Notes under the pieces: generated by a model
Seen by the model: only the letters and a program-made list of their open reading frames with translations
Database searches by the model: none
What the model was told of the DNA's origin: nothing
Translations under genes and position numbers: made by a program
Assembly (NCBI GenBank): GCA_017430325.1
Contig: JAFRNE010000028.1
Location: 62,001-126,000 of the forward strand
Direction: 5' to 3'
From: Eubacterium sp.
GTDB taxonomy: Bacteria > Bacillota > Clostridia > Lachnospirales > Lachnospiraceae
DNA: 64,000 nucleotides
Shown: positions 24,672 to 33,828 of the stretch, piece by piece
Numbering within the stretch: position 1 is the stretch's first letter
How the letters are laid out: each line of letters opens with the position of its first letter

Positions 24672-26336
24672 TTGAAAAATGAAAATGTGAAGCCGGTTAA
24701 GATCATTCCGCTTGGAGGTCTTGAACAGATCGGAATGAATATTACGGCTATAGAATATGAGGACAGTATCATAGTTATTGACTGCGGCCTGTCCTTCCCT
24801 GATGACGGAATGCTCGGTATCGACCTTGTTATTCCGGATGTCACTTATCTGATAGAGAATAAGGATAAGATCAAGGGACTTGTTATCACACACGGACATG
24901 AGGATCATATAGGCTCGATACCTTATGTTGAGAGGCAGATTAATATGCCTATTTACGCTACCAAGCTTACCATGGGACTCATTGAGTATAAGCTTAAGGA
25001 GCATGATCTGATAAATAACATCAAGAGGAAGGTTGTGTCCTACGGACAGTCTATCAACCTCGGATGCTTCAGGGTTGAGTTCATAAGGACCAACCACAGT
25101 ATAGCTGATTCGGCTGCACTGGCTATATTTACACCTGCGGGAATAATAGTTCATACAGGTGATTTCAAGGTTGATTATACTCCTGTTTACGGCGGGGTCA
25201 TCGATCTGCAGAGATTTGGAGAGCTTGGAAAGAAGGGCGTGCTTGCGCTTATGGCGGACTCGACAAATGTTGAGAGACCGGGCTTTACACCATCTGAGAA
25301 GACGGTTGGTAAGACGCTTGATCATATATTTGATGATAACAGAGACAGACGACTGATAATCGCTACCTTTGCAAGTAACGTTGACAGAGTTCAGCAGATC
25401 ATCAATTCGGCTTACAAATACGGAAGAAAATGTATCGTTGAGGGAAGGAGCATGGTGAATATCATCAGCATAGCTTCTGAACTCGGATATATAAATATAC
25501 CGGAAAATACACTTATCGATATTGATAATGCAAAGGATTATCCGGACAATCAGCTGGTTTACATAACTACAGGAAGCCAGGGCGAGGATATGGCTGTGCT
25601 TTCAAGGATAGCAGGCTCGATCCATAATAAGATAAAGGTGAAGCCTGGAGACCTGGTTGTATTTTCTTCTCATCCGATTCCTGGTAATGAGAAGTCGGTG
25701 TACAGAGTTATCAATGAGCTTGAGATGAAGGGTGCGAAGGTTATTTACCAGGATACACATGTTTCGGGACATGCCTGCCAGGAAGAGCTGAAGCTTATGT
25801 ATGCTCTGACAAGGCCGAAGTATTCAGTGCCGGTTCATGGTGAATACAGACATCTGAAGACCCATGCCGAGCTTGCTCATGAGATGGGTATAGCCAAGGA
25901 AAATATAAAGATACTTAAGACCGGAGATGTTCTGGAATTATCTGAGGATACCTTTGAGGTTACCGGCAGGGTTCCGGCAGCGGGCGTTCTGGTTGACGGA
26001 CTGGGCGTCGGAGATGTCGGAAATATAGTTCTCCGCGACAGACAGCATCTGTCGGAGAATGGACTTATCATAGTTGCACTTACTCTTGAAAAGGGGAGCG
26101 GAATCGTGATGGCGGGACCGGATATAGTTTCAAGAGGTTTTGTATATGTAAGGGAATCTGAATCGCTTATCGAGGACTGCAGGATAGTGGTTGAAGAGGC
26201 GATCGCAGAATGCCAGAGCAGGTCTACTACAGACTGGAATAAGCTTAAGGGCGCCATAAGGGATTCGCTCAGTGAGTTCCTGTGGAAGAGGACAAAGAGA
26301 AGTCCGATGATACTTCCGATCATTTCAGAAGTATAA
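24672..26336 (+). CDS. rnjA: Ribonuclease J
   Basis: Metallo-beta-lactamase/beta-CASP RNase with 5'-3' exo- and endonuclease activity, central to mRNA decay in Gram-positives. 554 aa. Metal motif HGHEDHIGSIP near residue 74, then MADSTNVERPGFTPSE, ITTGSQGE, FSSHPIPGNE, HVSGHA and VPVHGEYRHL of the beta-CASP domain, and a C-terminal extension (~450-554). A TTG start lies 7 nt after GGAGG, 2 nt after the DUF1292 stop. One RNase J is seen here; a paralogue may exist elsewhere. Confidence 0.95.
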   Translation: MKNENVKPVKIIPLGGLEQIGMNITAIEYEDSIIVIDCGLSFPDDGMLGIDLVIPDVTYLIENKDKIKGLVITHGHEDHIGSIPYVERQINMPIYATKLTMGLIEYKLKEHDLINNIKRKVVSYGQSINLGCFRVEFIRTNHSIADSAALAIFTPAGIIVHTGDFKVDYTPVYGGVIDLQRFGELGKKGVLALMADSTNVERPGFTPSEKTVGKTLDHIFDDNRDRRLIIATFASNVDRVQQIINSAYKYGRKCIVEGRSMVNIISIASELGYINIPENTLIDIDNAKDYPDNQLVYITTGSQGEDMAVLSRIAGSIHNKIKVKPGDLVVFSSHPIPGNEKSVYRVINELEMKGAKVIYQDTHVSGHACQEELKLMYALTRPKYSVPVHGEYRHLKTHAELAHEMGIAKENIKILKTGDVLELSEDTFEVTGRVPAAGVLVDGLGVGDVGNIVLRDRQHLSENGLIIVALTLEKGSGIVMAGPDIVSRGFVYVRESESLIEDCRIVVEEAIAECQSRSTTDWNKLKGAIRDSLSEFLWKRTKRSPMILPIISEV

Positions 26337-26406
26337 TTATTGATTGACATATCTTTGATATTGGTGCATAGTTGCGTGAGAGGCTGTATTTTACAGGGGA
26401 TCGATT

Positions 26407-26745
26407 ATGGAAGAATTACTTCAGGAATGTCGAAAACTGAACAAAATGCTGACGGAATCGAAGCAGTATAAGAAGTTTATGAATGCCAGAAACAACCTGA
26501 GGCGTAATGAAGATCTTGAGAGAAAGCTCAGAGAGCTTTATGCGAGAAATAAGGAGATCCAGGAATACAGCGGAAATGCTTATGAGGAAACAGAGAGGCT
26601 TTATTCGGAAAACGATGAGCTGCTGCATAACTCTATCGTGAGTGAGTATATCAGGGCAGAGGATGCTCTGTGCAGGCTGCTGAGGGAAATGCTGGATATT
26701 ACGGCTGACGGCATAAGATTTGATTTTCTTGATGAGGGTAGATAA
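26407..26745 (+). CDS. ylbF: YlbF family regulator
   Basis: 112 aa, entirely helical and strongly charged (NNLRRNEDLERKLRELYARNKEIQ), matching the YlbF/YmcA (DUF964) fold. In Bacillus YlbF, YmcA and YaaT form the RicAFT complex that acts with RNase Y on mRNA maturation and affects competence and sporulation. Placement right after rnjA fits an RNA-decay role. Assignment by size, composition and context; the exact paralogue is uncertain. Confidence 0.75.
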   Translation: MEELLQECRKLNKMLTESKQYKKFMNARNNLRRNEDLERKLRELYARNKEIQEYSGNAYEETERLYSENDELLHNSIVSEYIRAEDALCRLLREMLDITADGIRFDFLDEGR

Positions 26746-26746
26746 G

Positions 26747-27223
26747 ATGGCACGAACAAAAAGAAGTATGGGAAAAAGAGCAGAGAGGACCCTTAAGTCG
26801 GCAATGGTCTATACATTGACGCTTTTTGTCGATGTTCTTATTGTATATTTTATAGTGCGCAGCTTTTCGGTCGCATATGATTTTTCTTACAATGTTTTCA
26901 GTGATTCGGCAAAGGATCCCGGTGCGGTTACTTACGTGACTGTGGAGATAGAGAAGGATGCGTCAAGTATGGATATCGCAAAGACTATCTATAAATCGGG
27001 CGTCATCAGGAATAAATATGTTATGGCGGCGAAACTGACGCTTGGAAAATACGGAAGCGAGATCAAGCCGGGCAAATATAAGCTGTCTGCGTCAATGACC
27101 TATAATCAGATAATCGATGTGCTGCGAGGAAAGGCGGTTGATAAGAACAGCGGAAAGAGCAGCAGCTCGGATAAGAGCGATAAGGATAGCGATAAAGACA
27201 AAGATAAAGATAAAGACGACTGA
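26747..27223 (+). CDS. Short MltG-like membrane protein (lacks catalytic domain)
   Basis: 158 aa. A basic N-terminus, one membrane helix (~17-45, MVYTLTLFVDVLIVYFIV), then a domain like the N-terminal part of MltG/YceG (VTVEIEKDASSMDIAKTIYKSGVI, ... GKYKLSASMTYNQIIDVLRG). It ends in a Ser/Lys/Asp repeat tail (SDKDSDKDKDKDKDD). Full MltG is ~340 aa and has a catalytic Glu in its C-terminal domain, absent here, so it cannot be a standard transglycosylase. The site is where Bacillus has yrrL (mltG), directly before trmR. ATG 26747 has GAGGG 8 nt before it, rather than the upstream in-frame codon at 26720. Confidence 0.75.
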   Translation: MARTKRSMGKRAERTLKSAMVYTLTLFVDVLIVYFIVRSFSVAYDFSYNVFSDSAKDPGAVTYVTVEIEKDASSMDIAKTIYKSGVIRNKYVMAAKLTLGKYGSEIKPGKYKLSASMTYNQIIDVLRGKAVDKNSGKSSSSDKSDKDSDKDKDKDKDD

Positions 27224-27246
27224 TCTGTGTGGGGTGGATTTTACAG

Positions 27247-27954
27247 ATGGAATTCGAGAGGATTAATTCGTTCCTTGAGTCCTTTGCTGAGGATGACAAG
27301 GGCGGCCTGAACGATATTTATAAAGAAGCACAGGAGAATGGTGTTCCGGTAATACGAAGAAATACTAAGGAGCTGATGAAGCTCCTTATTCTTGTTGCAG
27401 GACCTAAAAGGATACTGGAAGTCGGAACGGCAGTTGGTTATTCTGCACTGGTCATGAAGGAGGCCATGGAAGCAGCCTGCGGAAGGTCGGAGAACAGGAA
27501 TGAAATGGATGGCGTCGGACGAACAGGCGGCGAGATAATTACGATAGAACTTGACGAGGACAGGGCGAAAGAAGCAGAGGGTAACTTCGAAAAGATACTC
27601 GGAAGTAAGGATGCGATAAAGCTGCTTCGCGGTGATGCGTATAAGGTCATGAAGGATATGACGGTGGAAGAGTACGGGCTCTTCGATATGGTATTTATCG
27701 ATGCGGCGAAGGGACAGTATTCGGGGTATTTTGAAGAGGCTATGAGGCTGACGAAGAAAGGCAGCATAATTATCTGCGATAATATATTGTCGGGCGGAGA
27801 AATACTGGAATCACATTTTCTGGTTGAAAAGAGAAACAGGACGATACATGACAGGATGAGAAGCTTTCTTGAGGAGATCAAGAAGGATGAGAGGATTTAT
27901 ACGGCTCTGCTTTCTGTCGGAGACGGAATGTCGGTATCGGTGAGACTGGCATAA
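27247..27954 (+). CDS. trmR: Class I SAM O-methyltransferase, TrmR-like (YrrM)
   Basis: 235 aa. SAM-binding motif ILEVGTAVGYSALVM near residue 58, acidic residue in ITIELDEDRA, and FDMVFIDAAKGQYSGYF with the metal-binding Asp of COMT-type enzymes. In Bacillus TrmR methylates 5-hydroxyuridine at tRNA position 34. A ~15-residue charged insert (CGRSENRNEMDGVGR) lies between helices. The next gene is the U32 protein family that makes that hydroxyuridine, supporting this role. An upstream in-frame codon at 27229 is less likely. Confidence 0.82.
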   Translation: MEFERINSFLESFAEDDKGGLNDIYKEAQENGVPVIRRNTKELMKLLILVAGPKRILEVGTAVGYSALVMKEAMEAACGRSENRNEMDGVGRTGGEIITIELDEDRAKEAEGNFEKILGSKDAIKLLRGDAYKVMKDMTVEEYGLFDMVFIDAAKGQYSGYFEEAMRLTKKGSIIICDNILSGGEILESHFLVEKRNRTIHDRMRSFLEEIKKDERIYTALLSVGDGMSVSVRLA

Positions 27955-27984
27955 CAAAGAAACGGATGAATGAGAGGTAATTTT

Positions 27985-29292
27985 ATGTCGGATAATAAGA
28001 AAAAGGTTGAGCTTCTGCTGCCGGCGGGCGGACTGGATACTCTGGTCACTGCAGTCGATTATGGTGCGGATGCTGTTTATATAGGAGGAGAGAGATTCGG
28101 GCTTCGTGCGAAGGCGGACAACTTCTCTCTTGAAGATATGAAGCAGGGGATAAACTATGCTCACGAGAGAGGCGTGAAGGTTTATCTTACTGCAAATATA
28201 TTTGCGCATAACGATGATATAAAGGGCATCGGTGCGTATTTTGATGAGATTAAGGATATCGGGCTTGATGCGGTGCTGATCTCGGATCCGGGTGTATTTA
28301 TGCTTGCGAAGGAGCATATGCCTCAGATGGAACTGCATGTCAGCACTCAGGCCAATAATACGAATTACGAGACTTTTAAGTTCTGGTATAAGATGGGTGC
28401 GAAGAGAGTTGTCTGCGCAAGGGAGCTTTCCCTTCGTGAGATAGCCGAGATAAGGAAGAATATCCCGGAGGATCTGGAGATCGAGGCCTTCATGCACGGG
28501 GCAATGTGCATATCATATTCAGGAAGATGTCTCCTGTCGAATTATCTTACAGGACGTGATGCGAACAAGGGACTCTGCACACATCCGTGCAGGTGGAAAT
28601 ATGCTGTCACGGAGGATCCGACTGCTGAGAAAGTGGCAAAGGAAACCGGTGAGCTGGTGGGCTTCGCAGTTGTTGAAGAAAACAGACCGGGTGAATATAT
28701 GCCGATCGAAGAGGATGAAAGAGGAACCTATATTTTCAATTCCAAGGATCTCTGTATGATAGAGCATATTCCTGAGATGATCGGTGCGGGCATCTATTCC
28801 TTCAAGGTTGAGGGAAGAATGAAGACGAAGCTTTACGTTGCTTCGGCTGCAAGAACCTACAGAGAAGCTATCGATGATTATCTTGAGTCGGAGGAGCTTT
28901 ACAGGAGCAAGATACCTCACTATATGGAGGAGATCGCAGCCTGCACCTATAGGCAGTTCACAACAGGCTTTTATTTCGGCAAGCCTGATCAGGAAAGTCA
29001 GATATATGATTCAAATACATATATAAGAAACTACGTTTATCTCGGAGCTGCAGATGAGATAACTGAGGACGGACGTATCGTACTGTTCCAGAAGAATAAG
29101 TTCTGCGTCGGAGATGAGATAGAGGTGATGGACTTTAGACGCGGCGATATTGCTGCGAAGGTTGTGAAGATCGAGGATGAGTACGGCAAAGAGATGGAAT
29201 CGGCGCCTCATCCAAAGCAGAAACTTTATGTGACACTGTCATGTGATAAGGAGCTTCTGAAGCAGGGGATGCTGCTCAGGATGAAAGATTGA
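27985..29292 (+). CDS. trhP: U32 family peptidase, TrhP-like tRNA hydroxylation protein
   Basis: 435 aa. TIM-barrel start LLLPAGGLDTLVTAVDYGADAVYIGG, the U32 signature EAFMHGAMCISYSGRCLLSNYLTGR..NKGLCTHPCRWKY in pieces (conserved Cys set), FKVEGRMKT, and a C-terminal beta-barrel. Members YrrN/YrrO of Bacillus and TrhP of E. coli hydroxylate U34 of certain tRNAs with prephenate dependence. Only one copy is present where Bacillus has two adjacent. The ATG at 27985 follows GAGAGG by 7 nt. Confidence 0.88.
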   Translation: MSDNKKKVELLLPAGGLDTLVTAVDYGADAVYIGGERFGLRAKADNFSLEDMKQGINYAHERGVKVYLTANIFAHNDDIKGIGAYFDEIKDIGLDAVLISDPGVFMLAKEHMPQMELHVSTQANNTNYETFKFWYKMGAKRVVCARELSLREIAEIRKNIPEDLEIEAFMHGAMCISYSGRCLLSNYLTGRDANKGLCTHPCRWKYAVTEDPTAEKVAKETGELVGFAVVEENRPGEYMPIEEDERGTYIFNSKDLCMIEHIPEMIGAGIYSFKVEGRMKTKLYVASAARTYREAIDDYLESEELYRSKIPHYMEEIAACTYRQFTTGFYFGKPDQESQIYDSNTYIRNYVYLGAADEITEDGRIVLFQKNKFCVGDEIEVMDFRRGDIAAKVVKIEDEYGKEMESAPHPKQKLYVTLSCDKELLKQGMLLRMKD

Positions 29293-29369
29293 CATAAATA
29301 TCTAATAATCAACGTAGAACATGTATTAAAAGCAGTGGTGTAATTCGCTAATTTTCACGATTTTATGCT

Positions 29370-29397
29370 TTTATTTACAAGGATAGTATGATAAAAT
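29370..29397 (+). promoter_or_regulatory. Candidate promoter of the pilus locus
   Basis: TAAAAT at 29392-29397 preceded by TGA, an extended -10; the -35 region is weak (TTTATT). Downstream, in the leader, lie TTTACAT-AACT-ATGTAAA (29411-29428) and GGGC-GGGGGT-GCCC (29434-29447), hairpins just before the pilB RBS that could regulate translation. The 175-nt gap from the U32 gene contains no ORF. Confidence 0.5.
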
Positions 29398-29467
29398 GAA
29401 AGTGATAGAATTTACATAACTATGTAAAAAAACGGGCGGGGGTGCCCTCGAAAAGAGAGGTAGAAGA

Positions 29468-31189
29468 ATGAAGATTACTGGAGCAAGAAAGAAGATCCGT
29501 ATAGGTGATCTTCTCGTTGAAGCTGGTGCTATTTCGGAAGAACAGCTTCAGGAAGCGCTTGCAAAGCAGAAAGAAGAAGGCGGCAGAATCGGTAATATCA
29601 TCATGAACATGGGCTTCATAAGCAGGGATCTGCTTATTACAGTTCTGACAGCTCAGACAGGTATTGATTTCTGCGAGATCAAGAGTGTCAAGATCGATGA
29701 AGCGGTTCTTAAGCTTGTACCGGACAACCTTGTAAACAAATACACGGCTATGCCGATAGGTTTTGATGATAACAACCCTAACATACTTAAGGTTGCCATG
29801 GCTGATCCGATGGATCTTGTGGCCGTGGATGATATCAGTATTTCATCAGGACTTCAGGTTGAGCCGATGCTCGCATTTGAAGAAGATCTGGTAAATACGA
29901 TCGGTAAATATTATGGTAGTGCTCAGGCTATGGAGGCTGCTGAGGCTTACCGTAAAGAGCAGCAGTCAGGAGAGCTTACAGAAGCTGAGACTGACCAGCT
30001 GAATGATGAGATCGATAATTCACCTATCGTTCTCCTTGTTAATCAGATCATAGAAGGTGGAGTTAGACAGAGAGGTTCCGATATTCATATCGAACCGATG
30101 GAGACCTACGTAAGAGTAAGGTACCGTATCGATGGTGCCCTGAAGCAGGTTATGACCTATGACTACAGTCTTGCGGCAGCTATTTCGGCACGTATCAAGA
30201 TCATCGGTGGAATGGATATCGCCGAGAAGAGAAAACCTCAGGACGGTCGTATCACCATCATGGTAGACAGACGTGAGTTTGATGTCCGTGTTTCTATCCT
30301 TCCAACAGTTTACGGGGAGAAGACGGTTATGAGACTTACCTCCAAGGACGGACTTACAAAGCCTAAGTCAGGACTTGGATTCTCACCTCAGGAAATTGAA
30401 ATATTTGACGGTATCCTCAGTAACCCGCATGGTATTATCCTTGTTACGGGTCCTACAGGTTCCGGAAAATCAACAACACTTTATACATCGCTTTCAGAGC
30501 TGAATACAGAGGATGTTAACATCATCACGGTTGAGGACCCTGTCGAGGCAAATATCGACGGTATCAACCAGGTACAGGTTAATGTTAAGGCTGAGCTTAC
30601 TTTTGCGGCAGCACTTAGATCTATCCTCCGTCAGGACCCTGATATAATAATGATAGGAGAGATCCGAGACGGCGAGACTGCCCAGATAGCGGTTCAGGCG
30701 GCTATCACAGGACACCTTGTTGTTTCGACACTCCATACAAACTCGGCTGCTTCGACAGTTACCCGTATTATCGATATGGGTATTGAGCCATATATCATCG
30801 GCGATGCTCTCGTAGGAGTTATCGCACAGAGACTTGTAAGACGTCTCTGCCAGGCATGTAAGACACCTCGTCTTGCTGATGATGATGAGAAGGTTGTTCT
30901 TGGTATAGAGGACATGGACGAGGATGTAGTTGTTTACGAACCTACAGGATGTCCACTCTGTAACGATACCGGTTATACAGGACGTATCGGTGTATACGAG
31001 ATGATGCCGGTTTCAAAGGATCTGCAGTCAGTTATCTCAAAGGGAGCAACTGCAGACGTTATCGAGAAACAGGCCCTTAAGGAAGGCATGTCAACACTGA
31101 AGATGAGTGCCGGCAAGCACGTTCTCAATGGTATTACCTCTCTTGAGGAGATGAAGAAGATCACTTATACAACAGGTGATGATTATTAA
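29468..31189 (+). CDS. pilB: Type IV pilus assembly ATPase PilB
   Basis: Hexameric ATPase driving pilus extension. 573 aa. Residues ~10-160 form an MshEN-type N-terminal domain with RIGDLLVEAGAISEEQLQEAL..Q, a pattern known to bind cyclic-di-GMP in some PilB/MshE proteins. Catalytic part: Walker A GPTGSGKST near 328, Asp box, Walker B DPDIIMIGEIRD near 390, His box TGHLVVSTLHTN, and a tetracysteine zinc motif CQAC..CPLC (~461-498). First gene of a locus running to 49699. RBS GAGAGG. Confidence 0.95.
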   Translation: MKITGARKKIRIGDLLVEAGAISEEQLQEALAKQKEEGGRIGNIIMNMGFISRDLLITVLTAQTGIDFCEIKSVKIDEAVLKLVPDNLVNKYTAMPIGFDDNNPNILKVAMADPMDLVAVDDISISSGLQVEPMLAFEEDLVNTIGKYYGSAQAMEAAEAYRKEQQSGELTEAETDQLNDEIDNSPIVLLVNQIIEGGVRQRGSDIHIEPMETYVRVRYRIDGALKQVMTYDYSLAAAISARIKIIGGMDIAEKRKPQDGRITIMVDRREFDVRVSILPTVYGEKTVMRLTSKDGLTKPKSGLGFSPQEIEIFDGILSNPHGIILVTGPTGSGKSTTLYTSLSELNTEDVNIITVEDPVEANIDGINQVQVNVKAELTFAAALRSILRQDPDIIMIGEIRDGETAQIAVQAAITGHLVVSTLHTNSAASTVTRIIDMGIEPYIIGDALVGVIAQRLVRRLCQACKTPRLADDDEKVVLGIEDMDEDVVVYEPTGCPLCNDTGYTGRIGVYEMMPVSKDLQSVISKGATADVIEKQALKEGMSTLKMSAGKHVLNGITSLEEMKKITYTTGDDY

Positions 31190-31273
31190 AATGTATATCA
31201 ATCCGGTAAAATATAATGAATAGTCCGGATTAATATAAAGTAATGAAAAAAGAAAGGACAGGGGATTACAACA

Positions 31274-32329
31274 ATGATTGATATGGACGAACTCCTTAGC
31301 ATGGCTATCGAGAAAAATGCATCAGATATTCATATTGCTACAGGAATACCACCAAAGCTTCGTATCAACGGTCAGCTGATCGATGTCGATGTACCACCGC
31401 TTACAGCGCTTGACGCGGCAGAAAGTATCGGAATGACAATGAACGACAGACACAAAGCGATACTTAAGGATAGAGGTGAGTGTGACTACGCTTACTCTGT
31501 AAGAGATAAAGGACGTTTCCGTGTAAACGTATTTATGGACAGAGGTAACATGGCGGCTGCTTACAGAAAGATCGATACGATCATTCCTAAGCCGGAGGCA
31601 CTCGGACTTCCACCTTCAGTAGTTGAACTTTATAAAAAGAAGAGAGGACTTGTACTGGTTACAGGACCTACAGGTTCAGGTAAATCAACAACACTTGCTT
31701 CGGTTATCAACAAAGCAAATGAGAATCTGGCAACACATATCATAACTCTTGAGGATCCTATCGAGTATATTCATAAACATAAGAAGGCGATAGTTAACCA
31801 GAGAGAGCTTGGAATGGATACACTTTCATTTGATAATGCGCTTAGAGCTGCACTCCGTGAAGACCCGGATATCATCCTCGTAGGAGAGATGCGAGATCCT
31901 GAGACAATTCAGATCGCTATCACAGCGGCTGAGACAGGACACCTCGTATTTTCAACACTTCATACAATCGGTGCTGCGGCAACTATCGACCGTATTATCG
32001 ACGTATTCCCTCCGCACCAGCAGCAGCAGATCAGAATTCAGCTTGCGATGGTTATCGAGGGCGTTATTTCACAGCAGCTTATTCCTACAGCGGACGGAAA
32101 GGGCCGAGTAGCCGGTTTCGAGGTCATGCTCGCAACACCTGCTATCAGAGCTCAGATTCGTGAAGCTAAGACCCACCAGATTGAGTCTACTATCCAGACT
32201 TCGAAGGGTATGGGAATGATCACGATGGATGACGCACTTGTAGATCTTTACAGGAACGGTATCATCACAAGAGATAATGCACTCCTTTATGCACAGGATC
32301 AGGCTACGATGCATAAGAACCTGTATTAA
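31274..32329 (+). CDS. pilT: Type IV pilus retraction ATPase PilT
   Basis: 351 aa, the usual PilT size. N-terminal PAS-like part (ASDIHIATGIPPKLRINGQL), Walker A GPTGSGKSTT near 131, Walker B DPDIILVGEMRD near 197, His box GHLVFSTLHT, and the PilT signature AIRAQIREAKTHQIES. Drives pilus depolymerisation, hence twitching or DNA uptake. An 85-nt gap separates it from pilB. Confidence 0.95.
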   Translation: MIDMDELLSMAIEKNASDIHIATGIPPKLRINGQLIDVDVPPLTALDAAESIGMTMNDRHKAILKDRGECDYAYSVRDKGRFRVNVFMDRGNMAAAYRKIDTIIPKPEALGLPPSVVELYKKKRGLVLVTGPTGSGKSTTLASVINKANENLATHIITLEDPIEYIHKHKKAIVNQRELGMDTLSFDNALRAALREDPDIILVGEMRDPETIQIAITAAETGHLVFSTLHTIGAAATIDRIIDVFPPHQQQQIRIQLAMVIEGVISQQLIPTADGKGRVAGFEVMLATPAIRAQIREAKTHQIESTIQTSKGMGMITMDDALVDLYRNGIITRDNALLYAQDQATMHKNLY

Positions 32330-32417
32330 TAATAAGAAGAGATAGTGTATTATTAAGATTTGCTTAATACAAAATATAGAAAATTCAGCTGAAATTTATT
32401 GAATATTAACAAAAACA

Positions 32418-32446
32418 TTGCAAAACATTATGTAATGTTGTATTAT
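32418..32446 (+). promoter_or_regulatory. Promoter with palindromic spacer upstream of pilC
   Basis: TTGCAA, exactly 17 nt, then TATTAT. The spacer contains AACATTATGTAATGTT, a 16-bp perfect palindrome lying between the two hexamers, a position where a dimeric repressor or MerR-like activator would act. The 163-nt gap also holds a GTATTA-TTAAG/CTTAATAC stem (32347-32370) that may attenuate read-through from pilT. Confidence 0.6.
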
Positions 32447-32492
32447 TCTGTTAGATATTGGCAAAATCTATAAATTGTTCGGAGGAAATGGT

Positions 32493-33698
32493 ATGGCACA
32501 ATTTAATTACAAAGCTATGGACTCTACCGGTAAACAGAAAAAGGGTTCCGTAGAAGCTCAGACTATCGACCTTGCGAAGGAAAAGCTGAGGAAAGAAGGC
32601 CTCAGTATACTGGATATCAATGAGTACAAAGATATTCAGCTGAACTTCGGCAAGAAGAAGGTCAAGAAAAGAGATCTTTCAGTATTCTGTAAACAGTTCG
32701 GTTCGATACTTCGCGCCGGCGTTCCTATCATCCAGGCACTCGATATGCTTGCTGATCAGATGGAGAACAAAGTTTTGAAGCAGTCACTGAAGGAAGCTCA
32801 GGCGCATGTTCAGAAGGGTGGTACACTTTCGGATGCATTCAAATTGAATCCTGACGTATTCCCACCTATGCTCTACAACATGGTTGCAGCCGGTGAAGTT
32901 TCAGGTAAGCTTGAGATATGTTTCGACAGACTTGCTACACAGTTCGAAAAAGATGGATATATTCAGGGTAAGGTTAAATCAGCCATGACATATCCTATCG
33001 TAGTACTTGTAGTTATCGGCGTCGTTGTAGCGATCATGATGATCAAGGTTATTCCTACATTCTCAGGAATGTTCGAGGAAATGGGAACTAAGCTTCCTAA
33101 GGCAACACAGATGTTGGTTAACTTCTCGGACTTCCTGGTTCATAAATGGTGGCTGGTACTTATTATAGTTATTGGCATTATCGTTGGTATCAAGGTATTT
33201 AAGGCAACACCAACAGGACAGACCTTCTTTGGAAAGATGGCACTTAAGATGCCGGTATTCGGAGCTCTGTCAATCAAGACAGCTGCAGCAACTTTTGCAA
33301 GAACTTTCTCAACACTTCTTGCATCAGGTATCTCAATGATCGATGCTATCGAGCAGACAGCTAAGATCATGAAGAATAAGGTTATCAGAGATAAGCTTAT
33401 GGAGTGTAAGACTCAGGTTGCAAGAGGTATTCCACTTTCAAAGCCTATCAAGGATATGGATATCTTTCCTGTAATGCTTCCTCAGATGATGCACATCGGA
33501 GAAGAGACAGGCAATATTGAAGATATGATGGTTAAGGTTGCTGATTACTATGAGGAAGAAGTTGACCTTGCGGTTGAATCACTTTCAGCAGCTATGGAAC
33601 CGCTTATCATGGTTGTTCTTGCAGCAATCGTTGGTGTTATCGTCGTTGCTATCTACTCACCAATCATGAGTATGTACGATGCGGTAGACAGCTACTAA
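32493..33698 (+). CDS. pilC: Type IV pilus inner-membrane platform protein PilC
   Basis: 401 aa with two GspF domains (~65-190 and ~270-390), each ending in membrane helices (MTYPIVVLVVIGVVVAIMM; PLIMVVLAAIVGVIVVAIY). It starts with FNYKAMDSTGKQKKGSVEA, typical of PilC/GspF, and has VFCKQFGSILRAGVPIIQAL. It couples the PilB/PilT motors to subunits. ATG 32493 follows GGAGGA by 6 nt; the longer frame from 32475 overlaps the RBS. Confidence 0.94.
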   Translation: MAQFNYKAMDSTGKQKKGSVEAQTIDLAKEKLRKEGLSILDINEYKDIQLNFGKKKVKKRDLSVFCKQFGSILRAGVPIIQALDMLADQMENKVLKQSLKEAQAHVQKGGTLSDAFKLNPDVFPPMLYNMVAAGEVSGKLEICFDRLATQFEKDGYIQGKVKSAMTYPIVVLVVIGVVVAIMMIKVIPTFSGMFEEMGTKLPKATQMLVNFSDFLVHKWWLVLIIVIGIIVGIKVFKATPTGQTFFGKMALKMPVFGALSIKTAAATFARTFSTLLASGISMIDAIEQTAKIMKNKVIRDKLMECKTQVARGIPLSKPIKDMDIFPVMLPQMMHIGEETGNIEDMMVKVADYYEEEVDLAVESLSAAMEPLIMVVLAAIVGVIVVAIYSPIMSMYDAVDSY

Positions 33699-33708
33699 GA
33701 TTTACAAG

Positions 33709-33782
33709 GTGAATACACGGAGCCAAAGGTGAAGGTCTGATGACGAGACAACAGACATGATCTTTAACGGTAAAGTGTTCAC
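33709..33782 (+). ncRNA. Structured leader upstream of the major pilin
   Basis: GTGAATACAC (33709-33718) pairs with GTGTTCAC (33775-33782). Inside are GTCTG/CAGAC (33735-33739 with 33752-33756) and CTTTA-ACGG-TAAAG (33762-33775). The closed, multi-branched shape with conserved-looking single-stranded purine stretches (GCCAAAGGTGAAG, ATGACGAGACAA) suggests an RNA element, possibly a riboswitch or processing site. It matches neither c-di-GMP class I nor II consensus as I remember them. Unclassified. Confidence 0.4.
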
Positions 33783-33805
33783 ATATATGTTACACATAGT
33801 TACGA

Positions 33806-33828
33806 TATAATCCGCTGGACGAGAAGCG
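33806..33828 (+). promoter_or_regulatory. Possible -10 box and hairpin before the pilin gene
   Basis: TATAAT at 33806-33811 without a recognisable -35, followed at once by CCGCT-GGACGAG-AGCGG. The pilin probably has its own start of transcription here, but the support is only the -10. Confidence 0.35.

Noticed and set aside
33735..33760. Hammerhead-like CTGATGA core
   Set aside because: CTGATGA is present, but the required GAAA partner and three-stem arrangement are not.
33699..33805. Cyclic-di-GMP riboswitch upstream of the pilin
   Set aside because: The expected core of class I (GGGACGCAAAGCC) and the class II pattern were not found; only an unclassified fold is reported.
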